Positions 1 to 8,491 of a stretch of 43,884 bases of DNA are shown here, in pieces. Position numbers and translations under genes: made by a program. Where the stretch lies: contig CAAGNV010000057.1 of the NCBI GenBank assembly GCA_900771425.1, forward strand, positions 1 to 43,884. Direction: 5' to 3'. Numbering within the stretch: position 1 is the first letter of the stretch; each line of letters opens with the position of its first letter. The DNA is from Bacteroidaceae bacterium (lineage in GTDB: Bacteria > Bacteroidota > Bacteroidia > Bacteroidales > Bacteroidaceae). Under the pieces are notes generated by a model, which worked only from the letters and a program-made list of their open reading frames with translations, made no database searches and had not been told where the DNA came from.

Positions 1-361
1 TTCTTTGGTTTTTCTAAAAGGCCGTAGGCAAGAATCATCATAAATTAAAAATTAAAATTTAGCAGTACGTTTCCGAAATCAAAAGAGAGTCACATCATGG
101 CGTTGATGTGGCTCTTTTTGGTGATTTGGTGATTTTGTTACTTTGTTACTTGTTACTTTTGTTACTTGTTACTCGTGAATTGGTGAATTGGTGAATTTGT
201 GAATTTGTGCGTTACGGCTTAGAGATTTGAGCTTAGAGCTTAGAGTTGAGAGACCATCCGGATGGCTCTCTAAGCTTTAAGCTCTAAGCTACAATCTCTC
301 TTCACTCGCTAATGGCCAATAGCTAAATTCTTGCCTACGGCCATTTAGAAAAACCAAAGAA
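1..361. repeat. Segment bounded by 34-nt inverted repeats
   Basis: Bases 1-34 and 328-361 are inverted repeats with a single mismatch (base 19 of the arm); the arm begins TTCTTTGGTTTTTCTAAA and ends GGCCGTAGGCAAGAA. The match stops sharply at base 34 on the inside. Its outer limit on the left is cut by the window edge. Between the arms lie low-complexity GTTACTT and GTGAATT runs (about 130-210), a possible Bacteroidetes -7 element TACTTTTG on the plus strand (154-161), and a heptamer-built hairpin (222-291). No open reading frame of note is present. It could be an invertible segment, a MITE or a bidirectional structural element; sequence alone does not decide. Confidence 0.7.
222..291. repeat. 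Heptamer-built hairpin
   Basis: The left arm is four heptamers (GAGATTT, GAGCTTA, GAGCTTA, GAGTTGA; 222-249). The right arm is the inverse word three times (TAAGCTT, TAAGCTC, TAAGCTA; 271-291). The arms can pair around the central CCATCCGGATGG, giving a long imperfect hairpin. It lies inside the 1-361 inverted-repeat segment. Confidence 0.6.
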
Positions 362-409
362 AACATAGGAAAACCTTGGAAAACAAGATTTGTTCTTGTC
401 TTATCTATA

Positions 410-512
410 TATCAATTGCCTAAATTTAACTTTTTATCAATTGCCTAAATTTTAACTTTTTATCAATTGCCTAAATTTTAACTTTTTATCAATTGCCTAA
501 ATTTTAACTTTT
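410..512. repeat. 26-nt tandem repeat, four copies
   Basis: Four head-to-tail units start at 410 (25 nt, one T shorter), 435, 461 and 487 (26 nt each). Each unit begins TATCAATTGCCTAAA and ends TTTAACTTTT. Copies 2-4 are identical. The tract lies just beyond the 3' end of the minus-strand hydrolase gene and is followed by further AT-rich TTTTAACTTTTAA sequence to about 530. No gene is seen here. Confidence 0.9.
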
Positions 513-541
513 AATTTTTAACTTTTAACTCTCTAAGCTCT

Positions 542-1417
542 CTACTTGTAGAACTGCATGAGCCACTTCTCGACTTCGGCTGTCCACTGACGCTTGTAGG
601 TGAAGTTCTCGAGGTTGCCGTAGCCGTGTCCGCCGATAGGGTAGATGTGGAGCGATGCGCTGACTCCTGCGCTGCGAAGGGCGTAGTAGTATTCGATGGC
701 GTTCTTTGGGTTGACGGTGTTGTCGTCGGCCGAGAGGATGAGTATTGCCGGCGGTGTCTTGGCGTTGACCTGCTTCTCGTTTGAATACTTGTCGATGAGT
801 TCCTGTGACGGGTTGGTGCCGAGCAGGTTTTCGAATGAGCCCATGTGGGTGTAGTTCCTGTCCATGGTGATGACGGGGTAGAGGAGTATCTGGAAGTCGG
901 GGCGTGTGGCATCGGACGTGTAGTGCGTGGCGAGCGTGGATGCAAGGTGTCCGCCTGCTGAGCATCCCATGACTCCTATGGTCTTTGCTCCCCATTCGTC
1001 GGCGTGCTGGCGTATGATCTGCATTGCGCGTTCTGCGTCGTGGAGGGGTACTTGGTCGAATCCGAACGGCATGCGGTATTCGAGTACGCAGTAGGTGATG
1101 CCGAGGGCATTGAACCAGTCGGCCATCTGGCGTCCTTCGTGTGAGTCGGAGAGCATGGTGTAGCCTCCGCCCGGGCATTCGAGTATGCAGATTCCGTTAG
1201 GGTTCTTGGCCTGATAGACTTCGAGCTTCGGTGTCATGTAGCCTTCGGGCAGTACTCGTTTCTGGAAGTCGGACGGGCGTGCTACGTATTCTTTTTCTGG
1301 GTTTCCGTCGGGCCACAGGTTGATGGTCTTTGTGCCTTGGCCGAATCGCATTGGCTGTGCTGTCATGGTTGTTGCCGTGAGGAGTAGGACGGCGAGGGTG
1401 GTTGTAAGTCTGTTCAT
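542..1417 (-). CDS. Secreted alpha/beta-hydrolase (acetyl esterase/lipase-like)
   Basis: The 291-residue protein starts with a signal peptide (about residues 1-20, hydrophobic LLLTATTMTA). An alpha/beta-hydrolase domain follows, with an oxyanion-type loop CPGGGY (81-86), a nucleophile elbow GCSAGGH (Ser153), a likely acid at Asp231 or Asp232 and a catalytic His264 in GGHGYG. It resembles the acetyl-xylan-esterase/BD-FAE-like lipase group often exported by Bacteroidales, so it probably removes acetyl or other ester groups from glycans in the periplasm; the substrate cannot be read from the sequence. It stands alone. A four-unit AATTNNN heptamer tract directly abuts its start codon, and 248 bp of repeat-rich DNA separates it from the upstream RND gene. 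Confidence 0.85.
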   Translation of the reverse strand: MNRLTTTLAVLLLTATTMTAQPMRFGQGTKTINLWPDGNPEKEYVARPSDFQKRVLPEGYMTPKLEVYQAKNPNGICILECPGGGYTMLSDSHEGRQMADWFNALGITYCVLEYRMPFGFDQVPLHDAERAMQIIRQHADEWGAKTIGVMGCSAGGHLASTLATHYTSDATRPDFQILLYPVITMDRNYTHMGSFENLLGTNPSQELIDKYSNEKQVNAKTPPAILILSADDNTVNPKNAIEYYYALRSAGVSASLHIYPIGGHGYGNLENFTYKRQWTAEVEKWLMQFYK

Positions 1418-1665
1418 AATTAATAATTAATAATTGATAATTGATAATTTAACTTTCGCAAGTTTTCAACTAGCTCAGTTTTCTTAGTAGTTGAGTAGTT
1501 TGGGAGTTCTTCTGCAGGCAAGCTGCGAAGCGGTAAACCGAGCGAAGGAGTTAAGTAGTATAATCATCTCTAAGCTCTAAGCTCTAACCTCTACTAAACT
1601 ACTGACTACTGACTACTTTTCTACTTAAAGTTGAGCCCAGCGAAACTTGAATTGATAATTGATAA
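1418..1665. repeat. Intergenic heptamer tracts and hairpins
   Basis: This 248-bp gap has no gene. At 1418-1445 there are four units of AATTAAT/AATTGAT directly upstream of the hydrolase start. At 1568-1595 there are four units CTCTAAG, CTCTAAG, CTCTAAC, CTCTACT, followed by two TGACTAC units. At 1650-1670 there are AATTGAT, AATTGAT, AATTATT. A small hairpin, CTTC-T-GCAG / CTGC-GAAG, lies near 1509-1531. The segment from about 1487 (GTAGTTGAGTAGTTT) can pair with the CTACTAAACTACTGAC stretch near 1592. No clear TAnnTTTG promoter was found for the hydrolase. Confidence 0.6.
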
Positions 1666-4600
1666 TTATTTTTGGTTCTTGAAGAATAGTGAGTAGAGTA
1701 CTGGTATGATGATGAGTATGATGAGTGTGCCGAAGAAGAGTCCGCCCATGATGGTTACGGCGAGTGAGCCGAAGAGTGCGTCGGGTATGAGCGGTATCAT
1801 GCCGAGTATGGTGGTGAGCGATGCCATCATGACTGGGCGCAGACGGCTTTTCGACGATATGATGAGGGCTTCCTTCTGGCTGAGACCTGACTCTACCTGT
1901 AGGGTTATCTCGTCCATGAGTACTATGCCGTTCTTTATCATCATGCCTATGAGTCCGAGCACGCCGACTATGGCTACGAATCCGAATGCCTTGCCTGTGA
2001 CTGCTACAGTAGGGAATACTCCGATGAGTATGAGCGGTATGCAGCAGAAGATGATGGCTGGCTCCTTGTAGTCGCGGAAGAGCATGATGAGGATGGCAAC
2101 CATGAGCATGATGGCGAGCGGGAAGTTGGCGAAGAGGTAGCGCATGGAGTCGTCGCTGGCTTTCTTCTCGCCTTGCCATTCGAGTGTGTAGCCTTCGGGC
2201 AGTGTGATGGTGCTGAGTGCTTCCTCGAGTGCCTGACGTGCTTCCTCGGTTCCTACGCCTGGGCGTGGACTGCACTGCAGACGCTGTGAGCGCTGTCCGT
2301 TGTATCGCATGACCACTGGGTCCTCGTACTCTACGTCGATGCCGTTGGCTATCTGTCGGAGCGGTGTGGTCTCGGTCAGGTCGCGTATGATGTCGTCCTT
2401 GGTCAGTGCACCTGATGTGAGGCGCGAGATGGTTTCCTTGCTGGTGAGGCGGTTGATGTTTGGCAGCATGCCGAATACCTCTACGTTCTGCAGGTTGTCG
2501 ATGTTCTGTCCGTCAGAGCCTACACACTTCACGTATATGTTCTTGGCATCGATGCCGTCGTAGAACGTGGCGATAGGTATGCCTCCGGTGTAGGCGAGGA
2601 GTGATGTGCCCACGTCGCTGCGGCTGAGTGTGCTGCCTCGTGCTGCCGACTGGTTGTAGTCGATGACGAGCGAAGGGAAGCGTGGTTCCCAGTCGGTGGT
2701 AGGCAGATACAGCTTGTCGCTGCTGCGCACGATGTTCATGGCTGAGTCGGTCAGTGCATGCAGTACGGCAGGGTCGCTTCCGCGGAACATGGCCTCGATA
2801 GGGTATTTCTTGAACATGAGGTTGTAGCGCTTCAGCTTGACGTAAGCCTGAGGGTATCGGCGGCAGAGTTCTTCCTGTATCTCGTTGATGTTCTTGACGA
2901 GTGAGTGGGGCGACGTGAAGTCGATGATGAGTTCACCGTAGGAGAGCGACGGCGTGGCTATGCTTCGCACGAGGTTGTATCGGCTCGGTGTGCCGCCTAT
3001 CGATGTGGTGACGTGCTTCACCTCCTTGCGTGTCATGAGGTACTGGCGTATTTCGTCGAGGTCGGATTCTATCTGTGTGGAGTTGGTCCCCTCGGGCAGC
3101 TTGTATTCCATGTAGAGCTGGTCGTACTCCATGTCGGGGAAGAATGCCTTGTCGATGTAACGGTACGAGAAGATGCTCAGTCCGAGTAGTACCAGTGCGC
3201 CTGCTATGACTGACATGCGGTGGCTGAGTCCGTAGCGCAGCACCTTGTCGAGCACTTGGTATGCCTTCGACTTGTAAAGGCTGTCGGCTTCGCCCTCGTC
3301 TGTGTCAATCTCGCTGACGTTCTCTATGGGTGTGGTGTTGTTGGCCGCCAAGTCCCACTTGAACCATCGGCGGCACATGATAGGCACGTGTGTGAGGGCA
3401 AGTATCCAGCTGAGGAGGAGCGACACCGCTATGACGATGAAGAGGTCGCGCACGTAGATGCCGGCCGTGTCAGGGCTGAGGAAGATGGGGAGGAACGCCA
3501 GTATGGCTATGAGGGTGGCTCCGAGCAGCGGCATGGCAGTCTTCTTGCCTATGTCGGTCAGTGCCTGCAGCTGTGGCTTGCCTTTCTTCTGGTCGATGAG
3601 TATTCCGTCGACGATCACTATGGCGTTATCTACGAGCATACCCATGGCAAGGATGAATGCTCCGAGCGATACGCGCTGCAGTGTGCCGTCGAATCCGCTC
3701 AGTACGAGGAACGAACCGAATACTATGATGACCAGACTGGTCCCGATGATGATGCCGCTCTTGAGTCCCATGGTGAAGATGAGCACCAGCACCACGATGA
3801 TGACTGACTCGAGCAGGTTGATGAGGAAGGTATTGAGTGCATTCGACACGCGTTCGGGCTGGAAGAACACCTTGTGGCACTCTACTCCTACCGGCATCTT
3901 GTCCTCTATCTTCTTCAGTTCTTTCTCGACTTCAGCCCCCACCTGTGTGACGTCGCGGTCGGGCAGGCAGGCTATCGAAATGCCTATGGCGCGTTCGCCG
4001 TCGTACTGGAGTGAGTTGCGTGTAGGAGTCTCGTAGGCGGTCTTGATGTCGGCAATGTCCTTGATGCGCAGCTGCTCGTCGTGGTGTCCCTGAAGGAGCA
4101 TCTCGCCTATGTCGTCGGAGTTGTTGAACTTGTCGTTGACGCTTACTCTCACGCGGTTGGTACCGTTGTCGTAGTAGCCCGAGTAGATGGTCTTGTTCTG
4201 TCCGTTGAGTGTCTGTATGACTTCGATAGGCATGACGCCGAGGTTGGCCATCTTGTCCTGCGAGAGTTCTATGTTGATGCATTGTCCGCGCTTGCCATAG
4301 ATGTCGATGCGGCATACGCCGTCTATCTCCATCAGGTTGCGCTTGATGAGTTCGGCATATTCCGAGAGCGACTTGTCGTCCATGCCGTCGCCTGTCAATG
4401 CGTAGAACATGCCGAATACGTCGCCGAAGTCGTCTTTTACCTGTGACGGATATGTACCTTCGGGCAGGCTGCTCTGCACGTTGCTTACCTTGCGGCGAAG
4501 GAGGTCCCACTGCTGCTGGATGTCCTTGGTAGTGGTCAGCAGTTCTACTATGATGATGCTGAGGTCGTTCATCGACTGGCTCTGCACGTTATCGACGGCT

Positions 4601-4818
4601 GGAATCTCGCGTATGGCCTTCTCGAGCTGGTCGGTTACTTCGAGCTCCACCTGATGTGCCGATGCCCCTGGATATGTTGTTACCACCATAGCCTGACGTA
4701 CCTGAATGGCAGGGTCTTCCAACTTACTCATGTCGAGGTAACTCAGGAATCCTCCTACTATCAGTACTGCTATGATGAAACTGATGAGTTTAGTGTTATT
4801 TAAAGCCCAATTGCCCAT
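1666..4818 (-). CDS. RND-family efflux pump, inner-membrane transporter
   Basis: At 1050 residues this has the usual length of AcrB/MdtB-type RND pumps, which export drugs or other hydrophobic compounds using the proton gradient. TM1 is near residues 8-28. The first periplasmic loop starts LEDPAIQVRQAMVVTTYPGAS. TM2-TM6 lie around 330-480 and TM7 near 540. The second half repeats the layout and ends with LIIIIPVLYSLFFKNQK. The TM4 proton-relay motif reads MLVDNAIVIVDG: Asp397 is present, but the second Asp of AcrB-type pumps is Asn398, with Asp404 further on; this VDN form is common in Bacteroidetes pumps. The adaptor gene lies 72 bp upstream in the same operon. No outer-membrane TolC-type gene is in the window, so that partner must be encoded elsewhere. 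Confidence 0.95.
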   Translation of the reverse strand: MGNWALNNTKLISFIIAVLIVGGFLSYLDMSKLEDPAIQVRQAMVVTTYPGASAHQVELEVTDQLEKAIREIPAVDNVQSQSMNDLSIIIVELLTTTKDIQQQWDLLRRKVSNVQSSLPEGTYPSQVKDDFGDVFGMFYALTGDGMDDKSLSEYAELIKRNLMEIDGVCRIDIYGKRGQCINIELSQDKMANLGVMPIEVIQTLNGQNKTIYSGYYDNGTNRVRVSVNDKFNNSDDIGEMLLQGHHDEQLRIKDIADIKTAYETPTRNSLQYDGERAIGISIACLPDRDVTQVGAEVEKELKKIEDKMPVGVECHKVFFQPERVSNALNTFLINLLESVIIVVLVLIFTMGLKSGIIIGTSLVIIVFGSFLVLSGFDGTLQRVSLGAFILAMGMLVDNAIVIVDGILIDQKKGKPQLQALTDIGKKTAMPLLGATLIAILAFLPIFLSPDTAGIYVRDLFIVIAVSLLLSWILALTHVPIMCRRWFKWDLAANNTTPIENVSEIDTDEGEADSLYKSKAYQVLDKVLRYGLSHRMSVIAGALVLLGLSIFSYRYIDKAFFPDMEYDQLYMEYKLPEGTNSTQIESDLDEIRQYLMTRKEVKHVTTSIGGTPSRYNLVRSIATPSLSYGELIIDFTSPHSLVKNINEIQEELCRRYPQAYVKLKRYNLMFKKYPIEAMFRGSDPAVLHALTDSAMNIVRSSDKLYLPTTDWEPRFPSLVIDYNQSAARGSTLSRSDVGTSLLAYTGGIPIATFYDGIDAKNIYVKCVGSDGQNIDNLQNVEVFGMLPNINRLTSKETISRLTSGALTKDDIIRDLTETTPLRQIANGIDVEYEDPVVMRYNGQRSQRLQCSPRPGVGTEEARQALEEALSTITLPEGYTLEWQGEKKASDDSMRYLFANFPLAIMLMVAILIMLFRDYKEPAIIFCCIPLILIGVFPTVAVTGKAFGFVAIVGVLGLIGMMIKNGIVLMDEITLQVESGLSQKEALIISSKSRLRPVMMASLTTILGMIPLIPDALFGSLAVTIMGGLFFGTLIILIIIPVLYSLFFKNQK

Positions 4819-4890
4819 GTGTGTGTTTTAGTTTTCGGTGGTTTGGATTGTCGTGGGGAGTGACGTGTGTGGTTTAGGACAGACTCATGT

Positions 4891-5958
4891 TCAGAGCAGG
4901 TTGCCCACGTTGCTTTTGCTTGGCTTTGGCTGCGGAGTAACTTTCTGTCCGTCGGACAGGTGATGTACTCCTGCTATGACTACCTCGTCGCCGTCTTTCA
5001 GTCCTGCCGTTATTTCAGCCATGCCGTCGTTGTGGAGTCGCTTGACTGCTATGTTGAGGAGCTTGACCGAACCGGTTTCCTTGACATAGATGTACACGTA
5101 CTGCTGCCCGTCTTTTTCGAGGATGGCAGACGACGGTATGAGCAGGTTGTCGGCGGCGTCGTTGTCGATGGTGGCATAGACTATCGTGGTCATGCCCGGA
5201 GTGATCTTGGTCTTGTCGTACGGACCAGCGAACTGGAATCGTACGGTGTAGAGCTGGCTTGCGTTGGCTTCGGCACTTATGCTTGCCACCTTGAGCGGGA
5301 ACTTCTCGCCTGGCAGCAGGTCGAAGACGCAGTATGCGCTGTTCAGTCGGTCACGGTTGGCATAGTCGTAGGCCGATATGTTGATTTCCACTTCGAGTGC
5401 ACTGCTGCCGAACATGGCAATGACCGGCATGCCGGCTCCGATGGTCTCGCCTGCCTCGTGCAGTACGCTCTGTATGTATCCGCTTATAGGAGCCCGCAGC
5501 TGTGTGTCGGCAAGTTGGTTGCGGTGGTTGCTCAGCTTCTGTGATATCTGTTGCAGTCCGTAGCGTGCCTTGTCGTAGTTCGATGCCGTGGTACTCCCTT
5601 CCTGGTACATTGCCGTAATGCGGTCGGCGTCGGCTTTGATGCTCTCGTACTCGGCCTGTGTGGCTTTGAGCTGTACCTGATAGTCGCGTGGGTCCATGGT
5701 GGCAATGACCTGTCCCTTCGATACGTGGTCGCCTTCGTGTACGAGTATGCGGCTGATTGGTCCGCTCACACGGAATGCCACGTTGATGTCGTCGATGGCC
5801 TTGGTGCGTCCCGGATAGTTTACGTTGGCAAACTTGCTGGCATTGGTTATGGTGGTAGTCTTTACGTACTGCGGGTGTTCACCTTGTTCTGTCTTGCTCT
5901 TGCAGCCTATTAGGATGATGACGGTGCAGACGAAGTAGATAATTGCCTTAAGTTTCAT
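4891..5958 (-). CDS. RND efflux periplasmic adaptor lipoprotein (HlyD/AcrA family)
   Basis: This 355-residue membrane-fusion protein bridges the RND pump to an outer-membrane channel. The N-terminus is a lipoprotein signal with lipobox LIGC (Cys19). The first half of a biotinyl-lipoyl-like domain (about 55-95, containing VHEGDHVSKGQVIATMD) is followed by an alpha-helical hairpin (about 97-150). The second lipoyl half contains LRAPISGYIQSVLHEAGETI. A beta-barrel and a C-terminal membrane-proximal domain ending in LKDGDEVVIAGVHHLSDGQKV follow. The gene begins 13 bp after the rlmD stop, so the pump genes are probably transcribed from the rlmD promoter. The ligand is not predictable. Confidence 0.93.
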   Translation of the reverse strand: MKLKAIIYFVCTVIILIGCKSKTEQGEHPQYVKTTTITNASKFANVNYPGRTKAIDDINVAFRVSGPISRILVHEGDHVSKGQVIATMDPRDYQVQLKATQAEYESIKADADRITAMYQEGSTTASNYDKARYGLQQISQKLSNHRNQLADTQLRAPISGYIQSVLHEAGETIGAGMPVIAMFGSSALEVEINISAYDYANRDRLNSAYCVFDLLPGEKFPLKVASISAEANASQLYTVRFQFAGPYDKTKITPGMTTIVYATIDNDAADNLLIPSSAILEKDGQQYVYIYVKETGSVKLLNIAVKRLHNDGMAEITAGLKDGDEVVIAGVHHLSDGQKVTPQPKPSKSNVGNLL

Positions 5959-5971
5959 GATTGTATGTTTT

Positions 5972-7402
5972 TTAGTTTTGGTTCTGTCTCTTTTCCAGCA
6001 GCACTACGTTCTCCACGTGCTGGGTGTGTGGGAACATGTCGACCGGCTGCACGCGCACTACCTTGTAGTCGGCATCGAGCAGTTGCAGGTCGCGTGCCTG
6101 AGTTGCTGGGTTGCAGCTTACGTAGACGATGCGTCGTGGTGAGGCGAACAGTATGGTGTCGATGACGTCCTGATGCATTCCTGCACGTGGCGGGTCGGTG
6201 ATGATGACGTCAGGGCGGCCGTAGGTCTCTATGAACTCACGGTTGAGTATGTCCTTCATGTCGCCTGCGAAGAAGAGGGTGTTGTCGATGTTGTTTATCT
6301 GTGAGTTTACCTTTGCGTCTTCGATTGCCTCGGGCACGTATTCTATGCCTATGACCTTGCGTGCCTTCGCGCTGACGAAGTTGGCAATGGTGCCGGTACC
6401 GGTGTAGAGGTCGTAGACGAGTTCGTCGCCTGTGAGTCCGGCAAAGTCGCGTGCCACCTTGTACAGGTTATATGCTTGGTCGGTGTTGGTCTGGTAGAAC
6501 GACTTCGGTCCTACCTTGAAGCGCAGGTTCTCCATCTCTTCGTATATGAAGTCGGTTCCCTTGAAGCAGATGACTTCCTGGTCGCCGAACGTGTCGTTGC
6601 ACTTGTGGTTGTCGACGTATAGGAGCGAGGTTATCTCGGGGAACCTGTCGGCTACGTGCTGCAGCAGAGCCATTGCCTCGTGCCGTTCGTCTTCGTGGTC
6701 GATACGGAACTGCATGAGTACCATGAGTTCGCCCGTGTTGCTGTTGCGTACCATCATCGAGCGGAGCAGTCCTGCGTTCTGTCGCAGGTCGTAGAAGGTG
6801 AGTGCGTGTGCCAGTGCGTAGTCGCGTATTTCGTTGCGTATGCGGTTCACTATGTCGTCCATGAGGTGGCACTGCTCTATGTCGAGTATCTTGTCGAATG
6901 CCCCCGTGATGTGGAACCCGAGTGCATTGCGCTCCGTGATCTCGTCGGCCTCGCGTATCTCTTCCTCCGTCATCCAGCGTCGGTTCGAGAATCCGAACTC
7001 CAGCTTGTTGCGGTAGCCGTATGTCTTCGCGCTTCCGAGTATAGGCGATATGTCGGGCAGTTCTATCTTGCCTATGCGAGTCAGGTTGTCCACTATCTGC
7101 TGCTGCTTTGCCTTCAGTTGTTCCTCGTACCTGAGGCATTGCCACTTGCATCCGCCGCACACTCCGTAGTGCCGGCACCGCGGTGTGTCGCGCAGTGGCG
7201 AGTACTCGTGTATCTGTGTGGCCACGGCCTCCATGAAGCTGTGCTTCTTCTTCTTTACCTGCAGGTCAACCAAGTCGCCTGGCACGACGAACGGTACGAA
7301 CACCACGCGCTCATCTACACGTGCAAGGGCTTTGCCTTCGGCTGCCACTGCGGTGATGCGTACGTTTTCAAGTATAGGTAGTTTCTTTTTGTCTTTTCCC
7401 AT
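5972..7402 (-). CDS. rlmD: 23S rRNA (uracil-5-)-methyltransferase, RlmD/RumA family
   Basis: This SAM-dependent enzyme makes 5-methyluridine in 23S rRNA. A TRAM RNA-binding domain lies near the N-terminus (about residues 10-65). A [4Fe-4S] cluster motif CRHYGVCGGC provides three cysteines, and the fourth is in DIEQCHLM. The Rossmann methyltransferase domain has DLYTGTGTIANF and ITDPPRAGMH. The catalytic Cys is in VSCNPATQARDL, with a conserved Glu in the C-terminal HVENVVLLEK. I chose the ATG at 7402 (476 residues). An in-frame GTG at 7426 overlaps the -7 promoter element, so it would lie upstream of the transcript start. RlmD, RlmC and TrmA are close relatives and the exact target base is inferred. 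The gene leads the adaptor-RND operon. Confidence 0.9.
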   Translation of the reverse strand: MGKDKKKLPILENVRITAVAAEGKALARVDERVVFVPFVVPGDLVDLQVKKKKHSFMEAVATQIHEYSPLRDTPRCRHYGVCGGCKWQCLRYEEQLKAKQQQIVDNLTRIGKIELPDISPILGSAKTYGYRNKLEFGFSNRRWMTEEEIREADEITERNALGFHITGAFDKILDIEQCHLMDDIVNRIRNEIRDYALAHALTFYDLRQNAGLLRSMMVRNSNTGELMVLMQFRIDHEDERHEAMALLQHVADRFPEITSLLYVDNHKCNDTFGDQEVICFKGTDFIYEEMENLRFKVGPKSFYQTNTDQAYNLYKVARDFAGLTGDELVYDLYTGTGTIANFVSAKARKVIGIEYVPEAIEDAKVNSQINNIDNTLFFAGDMKDILNREFIETYGRPDVIITDPPRAGMHQDVIDTILFASPRRIVYVSCNPATQARDLQLLDADYKVVRVQPVDMFPHTQHVENVVLLEKRQNQN

Positions 7403-7425
7403 GTCTTTTAAGAGTATTTTGACCA

Positions 7426-7433
7426 CAAAGGTA
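7426..7433 (-). promoter_or_regulatory. Bacteroidetes -7 element for rlmD
   Basis: The minus strand reads TACCTTTG here, matching TAnnTTTG. Transcription would begin around 7420, about 18 nt before the rlmD ATG at 7402. This placement is the reason for rejecting the GTG start at 7426. Confidence 0.7.
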
Positions 7434-7438
7434 CGAAT

Positions 7439-7466
7439 AATTCATAATTCGTAATTCATAATTCAC
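7439..7466. repeat. Heptamer tract AATTCNN x4
   Basis: Four contiguous heptamers AATTCAT, AATTCGT, AATTCAT, AATTCAC lie exactly between the divergent -7 elements of rlmD (7426-7433) and the oxidoreductase gene (7477-7484). The tract therefore occupies the upstream promoter regions on both sides. Confidence 0.75.
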
Positions 7467-7476
7467 AAATTATTCC

Positions 7477-7484
7477 TACTTTTG
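7477..7484 (+). promoter_or_regulatory. Bacteroidetes -7 element for the Gfo/Idh/MocA gene
   Basis: TACTTTTG matches TAnnTTTG. The start would be near 7489-7491, leaving almost no leader before the ATG at 7493 and about 10 nt before the alternative in-frame ATG at 7502. Confidence 0.65.
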
Positions 7485-7492
7485 CACAAAAT

Positions 7493-8491
7493 ATGCGACA
7501 AATGGTAAAAAATACGATTAAATGGGGATTTATTGGTTGTGGCGAAGCCACTGAGACGAAGAGCGGTCCTGCTTTCGCCCAGATTGACGGCAGCGAGGTG
7601 GTGGCAGTGATGAGCCGTGACGCCGAAAAGGCTCGTTCTTATGCTGAGCGTCACCATATCCCGCGCTACTATTCTGATGCCATATCGCTGATAAACGACC
7701 ACGACGTAAATGCCATCTACATAGCCACTCCGCCTTCGTCGCATGTGACCTTCGCCCTGATGGCGCTCCGTGCAGGCAAGCCTGTCTATGTTGAGAAACC
7801 GCTTGCTGCCAGTTACGAAGACTGCATCAGGTTGAACCGTTTGTCTGAACAGACGGGGATACCTTGCTTCGTGGCTTATTATCGCCGTTACCTCCCTTAT
7901 TTCCGTAAGGTCAAGGAATTGGCACACAGTGGCGAAATTGGCAAGGTGCTGTCTGTGCAGATACGCTTTGCAGTACCTCCGCGCGAACTCGACTATAACC
8001 GACGGAACCTGCCGTGGCGTCTGCAGCCGGACATCGCAGGCGGCGGTGGTTACTTCTACGACCTTGCGTCGCATCAGCTTGACCTCTTGCAGGACATGTT
8101 CGGCACCATCATCGATGCTGAAGGCTACTGCGCAAATATGGCTGGATTGTATAACGTGCCCGATACGTTCAATGCCGTGTTTCGCTTTCATAACGGCATC
8201 ACTGGGTCTGGCTCATGGTGCTTCGTTGCTCACGACAGTGCCCGTACTGACCGCATCGAGATTGTTGGCGACAATGGTATGATATGCTTTTCTGTGTTTG
8301 ACTACACGCCTATCGCGCTTCATACGGTGCGTGGGCGCGAAGAATATAATGTACCTAATCCTCAATACGTACAGCAGCCACTTATCCAGAATATCGTTGA
8401 TCACCTGAGGGGCGTGTCACCATGTCTGTGCGACAGCGTAAGTGCCACACCTACCAATTGGGTTATGGATAAGATATTAGGTAAGTTATGA
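7493..8491 (+). CDS. Gfo/Idh/MocA-family NAD(P)-dependent oxidoreductase
   Basis: This 332-residue protein has a Rossmann fold starting KWGFIGCGEAT (about 10-20), giving NAD(P) binding, and the family's signature EKP (101-103), whose Lys is the usual catalytic residue. A C-terminal alpha/beta domain with GGGGYFYDLASHQLDLLQ (about 183-200) supplies a His in the active site. Members oxidise or reduce sugars, inositols or related polyols; this one cannot be assigned a substrate. Its stop overlaps the start of the next gene by 4 nt, so the two are translationally coupled. An alternative ATG lies three codons in (7502) and fits the promoter slightly better. Confidence 0.88.
   Translation: MRQMVKNTIKWGFIGCGEATETKSGPAFAQIDGSEVVAVMSRDAEKARSYAERHHIPRYYSDAISLINDHDVNAIYIATPPSSHVTFALMALRAGKPVYVEKPLAASYEDCIRLNRLSEQTGIPCFVAYYRRYLPYFRKVKELAHSGEIGKVLSVQIRFAVPPRELDYNRRNLPWRLQPDIAGGGGYFYDLASHQLDLLQDMFGTIIDAEGYCANMAGLYNVPDTFNAVFRFHNGITGSGSWCFVAHDSARTDRIEIVGDNGMICFSVFDYTPIALHTVRGREEYNVPNPQYVQQPLIQNIVDHLRGVSPCLCDSVSATPTNWVMDKILGKL

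Noticed and set aside
1..361. An insertion sequence
   Set aside because: The inverted repeats enclose under 300 bp with no transposase frame, so at most a non-autonomous element is possible.
3220..4036. Long open frames opposite the RND pump gene
   Set aside because: They are antisense shadows of a well-supported 1050-residue pump; no promoter or recognisable protein was found.
7403..7426. GTG start that would lengthen rlmD by eight codons
   Set aside because: The GTG lies within the -7 element and so upstream of the likely transcript start.
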